64,000 nt of DNA. Origin: Serratia sp. PL17 (GTDB lineage: Bacteria > Pseudomonadota > Gammaproteobacteria > Enterobacterales > Enterobacteriaceae). The notes under the pieces are model-generated. The model made no database searches, was not told where the DNA came from, and saw only the letters and a list, made by a program, of their open reading frames with translations. The translations under genes and the position numbers were made by a program. The stretch lies in assembly GCF_017832355.1 (NCBI RefSeq), contig NZ_JAFIBY010000001.1:868001-932000 (forward strand), in the 5' to 3' direction. Positions 52,778 to 61,700 of the stretch are shown here, in pieces (within the stretch, counting starts at the first letter, position 1; each line of letters begins with the position of its first letter).

Positions 52778-53698
52778 TTAAATCGACAGCGTGCGCCCCA
52801 GCGGCGCGCGTTGACACCACCTATCTTTATACGCCTCCGTCGGCTTACCGAAGGAGTAGCGCATCTCCTTTCCCTCCCGTTCGCATAACTCGTATGCAGC
52901 CCGAACGTTTAACCATGTGACGATTGTCCCAGGACAAAATCCGTTATGTTCGCGGTCATATCCTCCATTCACATAATCAAAGCAAATCCACTCTGGACTG
53001 TCTGCGCGAGTAATTAGCTGGAAAGCGCACGGCTGGCCGTTATAGAACAGAACATAGCCGAAAATCATCTCACGCAGTGACGTTATCATTTCTATCATTT
53101 GGTGTTTGTTGCCGGGTTCTTCCCCCCAGCGCTTTGCGTACAATTCAAAGTAAATATCGACGAGTTGAATCGGGGTTAGTAACGTCTGATCTACTACTTC
53201 ACCGCCTGAGTTCAGGAATTTTTTTAATTCACGGTTGCGGCTGTTTTTTGTCGATGACGAATATCCACCTTTGCCACAGGTTTTAGCCAGGCATATTTCA
53301 CGCTGACTGTTCAGTGAGAACGTGGAGTTTAACGTAGAGCGCCCGTTAATGGCCGATAGGATTTTTGAGCGATAAGGGATCACTGTTTTAACACGGTTGC
53401 TAATTGGTAAAATCATTTCGTCCTTGTTGAACGGGAACATATCAATCCCGATGTTCTTCGACTTACGACCGACTATAGCGATCTCTTTACTTCCGTTCGT
53501 GCACATACCGCCGAGTAGCGAACCGTTGCTATCGCGTTTGATGTAGTATTTATGGTGTATGTTAAGTTGACGTTGCATAAAAGATAGGACGTCTGGGTGG
53601 GTCACAAAACTACCGCCATAAAGGCTATAACATGTTCTATATTCTTCTGCTGTGCCTGCGCGCCAACCCGACGCATAAGAAATAAATTTCCGTATCAT
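52778..53698 (-). CDS. Mig-14-like antimicrobial peptide resistance protein
   Basis: 306 residues, matching the Mig-14 pattern: an N-terminal YSLYGGSFVTHPDVLSFMQR, a middle NSRNRELKKFLNSGGEVVDQ, and a C-terminal acyltransferase-like half (FELYAKRWGEEPGNK, CPGTIVTWLNVRAAYE, YSFGKPTEAYKDRWC). Salmonella Mig-14 is a PhoP-regulated inner-membrane-associated protein needed for cationic peptide resistance. Encoded leftward between the fibre genes and attR, with its own promoter, so it is a cargo gene expected in the lysogen. Transfer of function from Salmonella is inference. Confidence 0.82.
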   Translation of the reverse strand: MIRKFISYASGWRAGTAEEYRTCYSLYGGSFVTHPDVLSFMQRQLNIHHKYYIKRDSNGSLLGGMCTNGSKEIAIVGRKSKNIGIDMFPFNKDEMILPISNRVKTVIPYRSKILSAINGRSTLNSTFSLNSQREICLAKTCGKGGYSSSTKNSRNRELKKFLNSGGEVVDQTLLTPIQLVDIYFELYAKRWGEEPGNKHQMIEMITSLREMIFGYVLFYNGQPCAFQLITRADSPEWICFDYVNGGYDREHNGFCPGTIVTWLNVRAAYELCEREGKEMRYSFGKPTEAYKDRWCQRAPLGRTLSI

Positions 53699-53822
53699 AA
53701 TTTAGATGTTTTCCTATGTTATACGGTGCCATTGTATGCTAAATGACCTTGCTTTTTGAAGTGTTACTTAACATAGTTACTTGGTATGGTGGGATTTCAT
53801 TAACGACAAAAGGTGGTACACC

Positions 53823-54005
53823 ATGCAGCTAGATGAAGAACGAGCAGTCTTTATGGCCAATGAGATAGGCGCGGCTGTGATCGATCTGATCGCGCAGGGT
53901 ATGGATGTTAACCGTGCAAATATCGCTGGAATCCTTGAAGGAAAACGCAAGATTGTCGGTAATACGCGCTGTACAAGGGCGTATTGCGAGATGCTGCTGC
54001 ATTAG
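53823..54005 (+). CDS. Small YmgB/AriR-like protein
   Basis: 60 residues: EERAVFMANEIGAAVIDLIA then QGMDVNRANIAGILEGKRK resembles the helical dimer core of E. coli YmgB/AriR (biofilm and acid-stress regulator family). Divergent from the Mig-14-like gene, close to attR. The match is by pattern only. Confidence 0.5.
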   Translation: MQLDEERAVFMANEIGAAVIDLIAQGMDVNRANIAGILEGKRKIVGNTRCTRAYCEMLLH

Positions 54006-54177
54006 TTCGCGAAAAATAATAATGACCGGTCACCAGTTTGTGCCGGTTGACTGATTTGATGCTGGACGGTTCGTTCTGCAAAACTCAACTGAAACCACTA
54101 TGAATAAAGGCGCGTTAGACGCGATTCACTTGATATACCGAAATCTAAAATAGTGCTCTTTGTTTATATAATTCAGC

Positions 54178-54366
54178 ATGTTAATTTTCACATGGTATGT
54201 GATGCTGCGTCACATGGGCTGGTTCGAAGCGGCTGACCTGATTGTTAAGGGCATGGAAGGCGCAATCGCTGCCAAGACTGTGACCTATGACTTCGAACGC
54301 CTGATGGAAGGCGCTAAGCTGCTGAAATGTTCAGAGTTTGGCGACGCTATCGTTAAACACATGTAA
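54178..54366 (+). pseudogene. icd: Displaced 3' fragment of icd
   Basis: The last 55 codons of icd, nearly the same as the functional end, fused to 7 unrelated codons from the phage side. The upstream bases of the fragment come from the phage, the end beyond the crossover is the original host gene end. The only amino-acid difference in the shared part is Asp to Glu. Not expected to make a functional protein. Confidence 0.92.
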
Positions 54367-54367
54367 T
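54200..54367 (+). repeat. attR: icd 3'-end repeat, right copy
   Basis: Right-hand copy of the 168-bp repeat; the 49-bp identical run is 54319-54367. Similarity continues past the stop codon at a lower level into the terminator. Confidence 0.93.
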
Positions 54368-54388
54368 GGTGTTTAAGCGCTAAATGAT

Positions 54389-54416
54389 AACGGGAACCTG
54401 ATGGTTCCCGTTTTTT
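54389..54416 (+). terminator. Original host icd terminator
   Basis: Stem AACGGGAACC/GGTTCCCGTT, loop TGAT, followed by a T-rich run to 54418. Compared with the hairpin after the intact icd it has paired changes in both arms. Confidence 0.88.
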
Positions 54417-54527
54417 ATTATTCAAACTGCAACGGTTATCAAAACTCGAGCACTTTGGGGGCGCTTTAGGGGGAGGGTATAAAAGTAATTGCCCGTTTAT
54501 AACCAAACGCTAAAGCGTAAGCGTAAG

Positions 54528-55070
54528 TTAACCAATAGCTTGCCACTCTCTCTTAAGCAGAGCGTAAACGAAGGTATTGTCATATTGCTCCTCGCCATTT
54601 TCCGCTATAAACGTAACAAACTCCTTGAAGCAACCCTCCTGACGCATATGAAGACGGGCGCAAAGTTTCTGAGACGCCATGTTGTAATCTTCTACGTAGG
54701 CATAGAGGCGTCTGGCGTTTTTTTCAGTAAATAAATAATTAAACAACGCCGTGACGGATTCGGTGGCAAAGCCTTGGCCTTCATAACGCTGATTAAAGTG
54801 CCAGCCCACGCTCCAGGTATTCTGGTCCGGCTCTTCACTATTATCGGCAAAGAGATGGCCAATAAGTATGTCGTTCTCTTTGAGACATACGGCGAACTGA
54901 CTGGGATCGAGAGCACGCTTGTTAACCGATTCGACTGCTTCGGCCAAGGAGTTGAGTTTCTCGTCATAAAAACAAGGCGTGCGGGGCGAGGACAGGTAGT
55001 CAAATAGCGCATTCGCATCTTTGCCATTAAATGCACGAATAATGAGTCGTGGGGTAGTGGTGACGATCAT
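54528..55070 (-). CDS. GNAT acetyltransferase, RimJ/RimL-like
   Basis: 180 residues: TTPRLIIRAFNGKDANALFD, WSVGWHFNQRYEGQGFATES (acetyl-CoA loop) and YNMASQKLCARLHMRQEG are the signature blocks of RimJ/RimL-type protein or drug acetyltransferases. First host gene after attR; leftward, facing the icd terminator. Confidence 0.88.
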   Translation of the reverse strand: MIVTTTPRLIIRAFNGKDANALFDYLSSPRTPCFYDEKLNSLAEAVESVNKRALDPSQFAVCLKENDILIGHLFADNSEEPDQNTWSVGWHFNQRYEGQGFATESVTALFNYLFTEKNARRLYAYVEDYNMASQKLCARLHMRQEGCFKEFVTFIAENGEEQYDNTFVYALLKREWQAIG

Positions 55071-55261
55071 GAAACCTTCTTGTTAACCGGCGCTTTTTGC
55101 GGTTTATCCTAGCATCGTTTTACAGATGTTAGGATCGGTATCTGACACATCAGCAATGGCGGTCACGACCAAACACTGATAAATATTATCTCTTGTGAAA
55201 ATCTGAAATCGGCAGGTGTGAAGCGTGTTGAAAAGATGCCAGTAACCAAGGAACCAGAAAA

Positions 55262-55693
55262 ATGATTGTTCGTCTTGCTACGACAGCGGATATTTCTGCG
55301 CTGGCCGCTATCGATAGTTCTCTATCTCATGTCCCGCATCGCTGCACCCAGATTCGGGAATGGTGTGCAGCAGGAACCTGTTATCTCGCTGAGAATGAAG
55401 AGCAGGTGGTGGCCTATGGTGTGTTGAATGCCCATTTCTTTGGCTGCGGTTTTATCGAAATGCTGATGGTGGCTGAAGGCTACAGGCGACAGGGAGTGGG
55501 TTCACAACTGTTACACACGCTGATATCACTTTCACCTCAGCCCAAGCTTTTTACGTCAACCAACCGTTCGAATGTAACCATGAGGGGATTGTTGCTGGCG
55601 GCGGGCTTTATCGAGAGTGGCCATATTGAGAATCTTGATGAGGGCGATCCGGAGATGATTTTTTTCTATCCGAACAGGTGTGCGAGGAATTAA
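55262..55693 (+). CDS. GNAT family N-acetyltransferase
   Basis: 143 residues with the acetyl-CoA loop EGYRRQGVGSQLLHTL and the pattern FTSTNRSNVTMRGLLLAAGF. The 191-nt gap upstream of it, shared with the leftward GNAT gene, shows no other feature. Substrate unknown. Confidence 0.85.
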   Translation: MIVRLATTADISALAAIDSSLSHVPHRCTQIREWCAAGTCYLAENEEQVVAYGVLNAHFFGCGFIEMLMVAEGYRRQGVGSQLLHTLISLSPQPKLFTSTNRSNVTMRGLLLAAGFIESGHIENLDEGDPEMIFFYPNRCARN

Positions 55694-55826
55694 CCGACAG
55701 GTGAGTTCACGTCAGCTTCAGCGGCACGCGTTGTTATCCCTATTGAGCCGATAAAGCCTGGCCTGGTAAGACACAGATACAACCGTTGGGGCCTGAAAAG
55801 GCCCCGGAATGAAGAGTACTGGCGTT

Positions 55827-56948
55827 TTACTCCGCCTTCGTGGCATCAGGGTGGTTTTTCCCTTCCTCGATGAATTCTTCATCGATTTCATCCGTATTTT
55901 CCTTGCTGTCGCGGCCGGAAAGTATATTCCAGCAAGCGATAAACAGGGCGGCAATCAGTGGGCCGATGACAAAGCCGTTGATACCGTAGATTTCCATCCC
56001 ACCCAGGGTAGAGATCAGGATCAGATAGTCAGGCATCTTGGTGTCTTTACCGACCAACAGTGGACGAAGGATGTTATCGACCAGGCCGATGATAACCACG
56101 AAGAAGCCCACCAGGAACAGGCCTTTCCACAGCATACCGGTGGCGAAGAAATAGATGGCTGCAGGCACCCAGATAATGGCAGAACCCACGGCAGGGATAA
56201 TGGACAGGAATGCCATCAGTGCAGCCCACAACAGGCTACCTTCGATCCCGGTGACATAAAACGCCAGACCACCGAGCGCACCTTGCACGACGGCGACCAC
56301 GACGGTGCCTTTCACCGTGGCACGGGAAACCGCGGCGAATTTCACAAACAGGTGGTGTTTCACGTATTCGGATAACGGCAATGCTTCGAGCGTCAGGTTG
56401 ACCAGATAAGGGCCGTCTTTCAACAGGAAGAACAGCAGATATAGCATGACGCCAAAGCCAACGGCAAAGTTGAACGTACCCTTGCCGATCAGGAACACGC
56501 TACCGGCAAGATATTGCCCGCCTTGCAGCGCCAGCTCGGAGAGTTTCTTTTGTATTTCTGCGGCATTGTCGAGGTTATGTTCAGTCAGAAAATGGCGTGC
56601 CCAACCCGGCAGTAATCGCAGGGTGTCGGCCAGAATGACCGGGAATTGCGTGTTGTTACCTTGCAACTTGGTGTAGACAACGTTGAGTTCAATCGCCAAC
56701 GAAGATGCGATGATCGCCAACGGCGTAAACACGATCAAACAGATCACTGCGACCGTCAAAAGCGAAACCAGGCCATTTCGATCGCCCAGGTATTGTTTGA
56801 GCTTTTGTTTCACCGGGTGGAAAATCACCGCCAAAATGATGGCCCACAGCACTGACGAGTAATAGGGACCCAATACGTCCAGAAAAGCAGCGGTAACAAT
56901 AAAAAGGATCAGAATAAAGAATCCTTTTGAAATACCTTTAGACATCAT
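55827..56948 (-). CDS. AI-2E family transporter (YdiK/TqsA-like)
   Basis: 373 residues with about eight membrane segments, from LDVLGPYYSSVLWAIILAVI onward, and the family blocks GALGGLAFYVTGIEGSLLWA and IGLVDNILRPLLVGKDTKMP. The family includes the AI-2 exporter TqsA and ion/solute antiporters; actual substrate here is not predictable. Acidic tail EIDEEFIEEGKNHPD. Two ATG codons in tandem at 56948 and 56945. Confidence 0.88.
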   Translation of the reverse strand: MMSKGISKGFFILILFIVTAAFLDVLGPYYSSVLWAIILAVIFHPVKQKLKQYLGDRNGLVSLLTVAVICLIVFTPLAIIASSLAIELNVVYTKLQGNNTQFPVILADTLRLLPGWARHFLTEHNLDNAAEIQKKLSELALQGGQYLAGSVFLIGKGTFNFAVGFGVMLYLLFFLLKDGPYLVNLTLEALPLSEYVKHHLFVKFAAVSRATVKGTVVVAVVQGALGGLAFYVTGIEGSLLWAALMAFLSIIPAVGSAIIWVPAAIYFFATGMLWKGLFLVGFFVVIIGLVDNILRPLLVGKDTKMPDYLILISTLGGMEIYGINGFVIGPLIAALFIACWNILSGRDSKENTDEIDEEFIEEGKNHPDATKAE

Positions 56949-57254
56949 ACCCGTCCCTCTGATGATAGATTTTTCTTGTCAATCTCGATATGCACCGGCA
57001 TTGACACTTCTTGAAGAACAAACCCTAACATCACAAACGCGTAACAGGTAGTGGATTTTATGCACCAATAATTAATAAAGCTTATTAATGATGCCTCATT
57101 TTGTGGGGGTATTGGGTATAGGAAACGGGGCGTTAAGTTCGCCAGCGAGAATCCCCTTCGTCGGTGACGTTACTGCTCACATAGGCCACAGCGGCCTCTC
57201 GTTGATTACCAGCCCAATGGACTCATTTTATATATTGTGTAATGGGCCTTTCGT
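56949..57254. other. 306-nt gap between AI-2E permease and MFS genes
   Basis: AT-rich near the permease start, where its promoter must lie; no supported gene, repeat or terminator was seen. Short frames in it have no ribosome-binding site. Confidence 0.5.
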
Positions 57255-58460
57255 TTATCGCGCCTTCGTTGTGAGCGATAACGCCAGTGCGCTCCCCAGC
57301 ACCGCGGCGGACAGCACCAGTACGGAGGGGGCTGTCCAACCCGCGTAGGCAACAAGGGCACTCAAGACGACCGGGCCGATCACCTGGCCGAGATAAATGC
57401 CTTGCATCACCAGGCCCAGGCTCAGGGGGATCAATGTGGGCTCTGGCGCTGCTGCTGGTGTCGCCGCCAAGATAGTGGCGGGCAGCATGCCACCGATGCC
57501 ACTAAACAGTAAACACAGCGGGACAAGCAGGCCGTTAGGCGTTATTGAAAGGAAAACGCCGGCCCCGGCAAGCCCCATGAAGGTACTGACAACAGCGAGC
57601 AGGGTTCGGGCCCGTAGACCGCGCGACAACAGCACGCCTGCGGCCAGGTTGCCGAGAATATTGACGGCAATCACGGCAGCGCTGACGCCACCTGCCGCTG
57701 CCAACGTTAACCCGATGCGTTGCATCAGGAATATCGGCAAAAAGGCCATCACGGCAAAGAACTGCAGGTTGTAGGTGGTAAATATCAACGCCAACAACAG
57801 CGGTTGTCGCGCACGCATGATACTGAGCAGCGCCTGCCGCAGTTTGATCGCGGGTGCTGAGGAAAGGGTTATCGTACCACGTGGGGTCGTTAATGGCAGC
57901 AGCAGTGCTGCCAGCAGCGTCAGGGCACCGCCCGCGACCCAACTCTGTTGCCAGCCAGCGAAATGCGGGCCGAAAAACAGGGAGAGGGCTATGCCTGCCG
58001 GCATAAAGGTGCTCCAGATGCTGAACACCAGATTCCGTTTTTGTGGTGCGACCACACGTGTGAGCACGGTCGGTGCGGCGACGACGACAATGACGAAGCC
58101 AATTCCTTCGACGACTCGGGTCACGATCAGTCCGGCAAAAACATGTTGCATGGCGCCGGCAAAGCTGGCGAGGCTGACAATCACTAATCCCAGGCTCAGT
58201 AAAAGACGATCGCCCCAGCGGCGAACCAGCAGGCCTGCAGCGATACCGCCAAACACGCCGATAAACGGAAAGGCCGAGATGATCCAACTCAGCGACTCCA
58301 GCGAACGACCAAATTCGCGCTGCAGTTCCGGCAGGGCAATGGTCGCTTTACCCACATGGAGGGCAACGGCAATACCAGCGAACAGCACGTTGACGATTGC
58401 TGGCCATTGCGTCACGGTAGGGCTGGCCGAATCCACCGTGTCTGATTTGCTTGTGGTCAT
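57255..58460 (-). CDS. MFS transporter, CynX/NimT-like
   Basis: 401 residues, about 12 membrane segments; the MFS loop 2-3 motif is GGIAAGLLVRRWGDRLLLSL. The pattern fits the CynX/NimT subgroup of drug or anion exporters. It ends 1.1 kb from the AI-2E gene's far end and lies just downstream of the PKS; it could export the PKS product, but this is only a guess from proximity. Confidence 0.87.
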   Translation of the reverse strand: MTTSKSDTVDSASPTVTQWPAIVNVLFAGIAVALHVGKATIALPELQREFGRSLESLSWIISAFPFIGVFGGIAAGLLVRRWGDRLLLSLGLVIVSLASFAGAMQHVFAGLIVTRVVEGIGFVIVVVAAPTVLTRVVAPQKRNLVFSIWSTFMPAGIALSLFFGPHFAGWQQSWVAGGALTLLAALLLPLTTPRGTITLSSAPAIKLRQALLSIMRARQPLLLALIFTTYNLQFFAVMAFLPIFLMQRIGLTLAAAGGVSAAVIAVNILGNLAAGVLLSRGLRARTLLAVVSTFMGLAGAGVFLSITPNGLLVPLCLLFSGIGGMLPATILAATPAAAPEPTLIPLSLGLVMQGIYLGQVIGPVVLSALVAYAGWTAPSVLVLSAAVLGSALALSLTTKAR

Positions 58461-58637
58461 GATTTTCTCCAGGGAGATAAAAATCAGACTATGCGTTATG
58501 TCGATAATACCAACAGTTCAATTATTGCTCTATTCACCGGCAAAACCGTTCATTTCGAGCTTTATTGAGAAGCCAGAACGCTAAAGCTTCGGGTGTGAAG
58601 TGAAACGTAGAGTCACTCCAGAATAGGGTTACAACGA

Positions 58638-58665
58638 AAGAGAGAAGCCCTATGGCTTCTCTCTT
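58638..58665. terminator. Hairpin downstream of the polyketide synthase gene
   Basis: AAGAGAGAAGCC/GGCTTCTCTCTT with loop CTAT, a 12-bp perfect stem. Leftward it is followed by TCGTTG, a weak tail. It lies 55 nt past the PKS stop, within a 259-nt gap that also contains the MFS promoter. Confidence 0.65.
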
Positions 58666-58719
58666 GTTTAGGTGAAGATCAGAAAACGACGGGTTTTCTC
58701 ATCATGTGTGCAATGGCTG

Positions 58720-61700
58720 CTAGGGACGAGACTGCGCGTATAATCCTGCCAGCACCTCCGCTATTTTTTCGCCAATAAAGTCTTTATTGCGGCTGACAAA
58801 CCAGTGGTCACCGTGTACCACAAATTGCTGGAAGGCGTGGGTGGTTTGCGCCTCCCAGGCGGTCATTTCATCGACCAGCGTGACCTCATCCTCCAGCGCT
58901 GAGAACACCGTAATCGGGCAGGACAGCGGCGCGTCGTGCTGGTATTCATAACTTAATAGTAATGGCATATCTCTGCGCAGCCCCGGTAAGATTTGCTTAA
59001 CGAACTCCAGATCGTCAATGTAGGTCAACAGACCGAGGATTTTTTGCTCTGAGTTGGAAGCAACACCACTTTCGCGTAACGATTCGCGGTTTTTCCAGGT
59101 GCCGGTGAGCTGTGGTGCCATGGTTGCCGATGAGAAGAAATGCACCGGCAAGAGTTTGTTGCCGGCACGCAATGCCCGGTAGAGCTCGAACATCACTATC
59201 CCTCCGTAGCTATGACCAAAGAAGGCGATGTCACCCTCCCAACCCAGCTGTTTTTCATCTTCCATCAAACGATCGAATGCCGTTTCCAATTCGCTCAACA
59301 ACGCCGACAACTGGGTGTGGTTTTCTTCCTGTAACCGGTTTTCACGGCCCGGGGATTGAATGGCATAGACTTCGCAATCTGCCGGGGGGTTATAGAGGAA
59401 GTGAGCAAACATCGATGCACCAGCCCCCATCGAAGGCATCATAAACAGCTTGGTTTTCTTCGGCTGTTCATTCGGTGCCCGTTTTAAACGGACAAAGTAT
59501 TCATGCACAACCTCAATGTCGGCTTCTGAAGTAATACCTGAAATGTCGCCGGATGGTGCTTGCGCAGTGCTGCCATTGGTCAATTCCTGGTAAAGTTGCT
59601 CGGCGAGTTCAAGTAAGCTTGGGCCTTTCACCATGCGCATCAACGGGTAATTGATCTCCAGTTTTTGCTGGATCCAATGGCGTAACTGGTTGAGCATTAA
59701 CGAATCCAAGCCCATCGCAGAGAGCGATTTTTCCGGCGCAACCTTATCAACGGTGGTACCAAGGATCCGCGCTAATGCTTCGGTCAGCTGATGTTTCAGT
59801 TCCTGTACGGCCTCGGAACCCGACAACGCCTGTACTTTTTCACGCAGGCTGATATTGCCGTCGTTTTGCCCTTTGATCTGCAGTGCTTCATTGGACAATA
59901 AATGGGCGAAACGCAGATCGTTGCGCAGATGATCGTAATGCTCACGGAAACGCACCCAGTCAATATTGGCGGCCATTCTTATCACATTGCCGTCCAGCAA
60001 CACTTGCTCGATTTTCGCTGTCACCTGTTTCTGGCTCATCGGCAGCCAGCCTTGTTTATCCAGCAGGTTCAATAACGAATCGGCATCCTTTGTTAGCCCG
60101 GCAAACTGACCGAGTACGCCGATATTGATCGCCTGCGCAGTCAGTCCCTGCATTTGGCGATAATGCGTTAGCTTGTCGATAAAGTTATTGGCGGCGGAAT
60201 AACAGGTCTGGCCGCCAAAACCGAACACGGACGCGATGGAGGAAAGCGAAAGGAAGAATTCCAGAGGCGTATTCTGCAGGGCTTGATGTAAATGCCAGGC
60301 GCCCAAGGCTTTGGCCTCGAAGGCTGGCATCAGTTCGTCACGCTGCAGATTGCCGATCAGGGCATTTTGCATCACCGCCGCTCCGTGAATAACCCCGCCC
60401 AACGGGGCAACGTGCTTGATCTGTTCGATCATGGCCATCACGTCGGTGGACGAAGAGAGGTCGACTTTAGGTAACAGCACCTCAACCCCTTGTTGGCGCA
60501 TTAGCGCAATGGCATGGCGATCCTCGTCATGCTTAGGGCCGCTGCGGCTGGCGAGCACCAGTTTTCTGGCTCCGTGCTCCACTAACCACGTAGCCAGCAC
60601 AATGCCCAATCCGCTGGCCCCGCCGGTGATCAGATACGTTTTCTCCGCTGACAGTTGTAAATGCTGCGCGGGAAGTGCATTGACGGAGACCCCCTCCATG
60701 GTCACCACCCTGTTTTCTGACTGGCGATCGTCGCCCAGTGCGGAGGGAAGTGCATTGACCGGAAGAGCGGAGTAGGCCGGCAATGGCATTGGCGTTGCGC
60801 TGTTAATTGCATCGATGGCCTGAGCAAAGAGCTCTGCGGCTTCATGCGGTCTCTCAGCGACCAGAGACAGAACATCCACGGCAAAATAACTGAAGTTTGC
60901 TTGTTGGCAGTGGAAGCTTAACGCTTCATTTTCTCCTTGGTTATGTGGGTTCAGCGCTATAAACCGGCCAAAAGGCTGCAGGCATCTCAGACTTTGCATA
61001 GCGCCTTTACCGCTGAGGTTATTCAGAACAATGTCGACGCCGGCACCCTGCGTATCGGTCATAATTTGCTGATGGAAGCTTAACGTCGTGCTGTCATAAA
61101 CGTGCGTAATGCCCAATGAGCGAAGCTGTTCTCGGCTAGCGTCGGTATCGGCGCTGGCAAAGACATCGGCTTTTAGCTGTTGAGCCAAATGCACGCAGGC
61201 CAATCCCGTTGGCGTATGCGCGCAGTGGATCAGCACACGTTCACCCGGTTTGATTCGAGCTAGCTTGAACAGGGCTTGCCAAGCCGTCAGGCAGGCGATA
61301 GGCAGCAGTGCGGCTTGTTCAAACGACAGGGCGGCAGGTTTATGTGTCACGTAATGTTTGTCGACTCGAGTGATTCCGGCCACGCCGTTAGCGGTGATAG
61401 CGATAACCCTATCCCCCGTCTTGAAGCCGCTGACTGCCGAGCCGATGCGGGTTATCACACCACTGCATTCGTGGCTGAGTGAACGTTCAGACGTTGTACG
61501 GCGGTTCAATGCCGCGGCTTTTATCGCGAGCTCAATCTCATGTTCCTGAAGCTCCGCAGGTGTAAATTGACGCATTTGCAGTGAACCGATCACGCCCGGC
61601 ACACCAAACACAGCATGATAATTCCCGCCGCACCCCGGTAGCACTTTGGCGGCGTTGAGCTGAGCTTGGTCGGGGTCTACGCTCTTCAACCTGCGGGCGA

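Noticed and set aside
53699..53822. PhoP box upstream of the Mig-14-like gene
   Set aside because: No pair of (T/G)GTTTA repeats at 11-bp period was found in the divergent promoter region.
54178..54366. A new 62-residue gene ending in icd sequence
   Set aside because: The first codons come from phage DNA without a ribosome-binding site and the rest is the displaced icd end; treated as a pseudogene.
57088..57348. Rightward small ORF between the permease and MFS genes
   Set aside because: No ribosome-binding site, overlaps the end of the MFS gene and has no recognised pattern.
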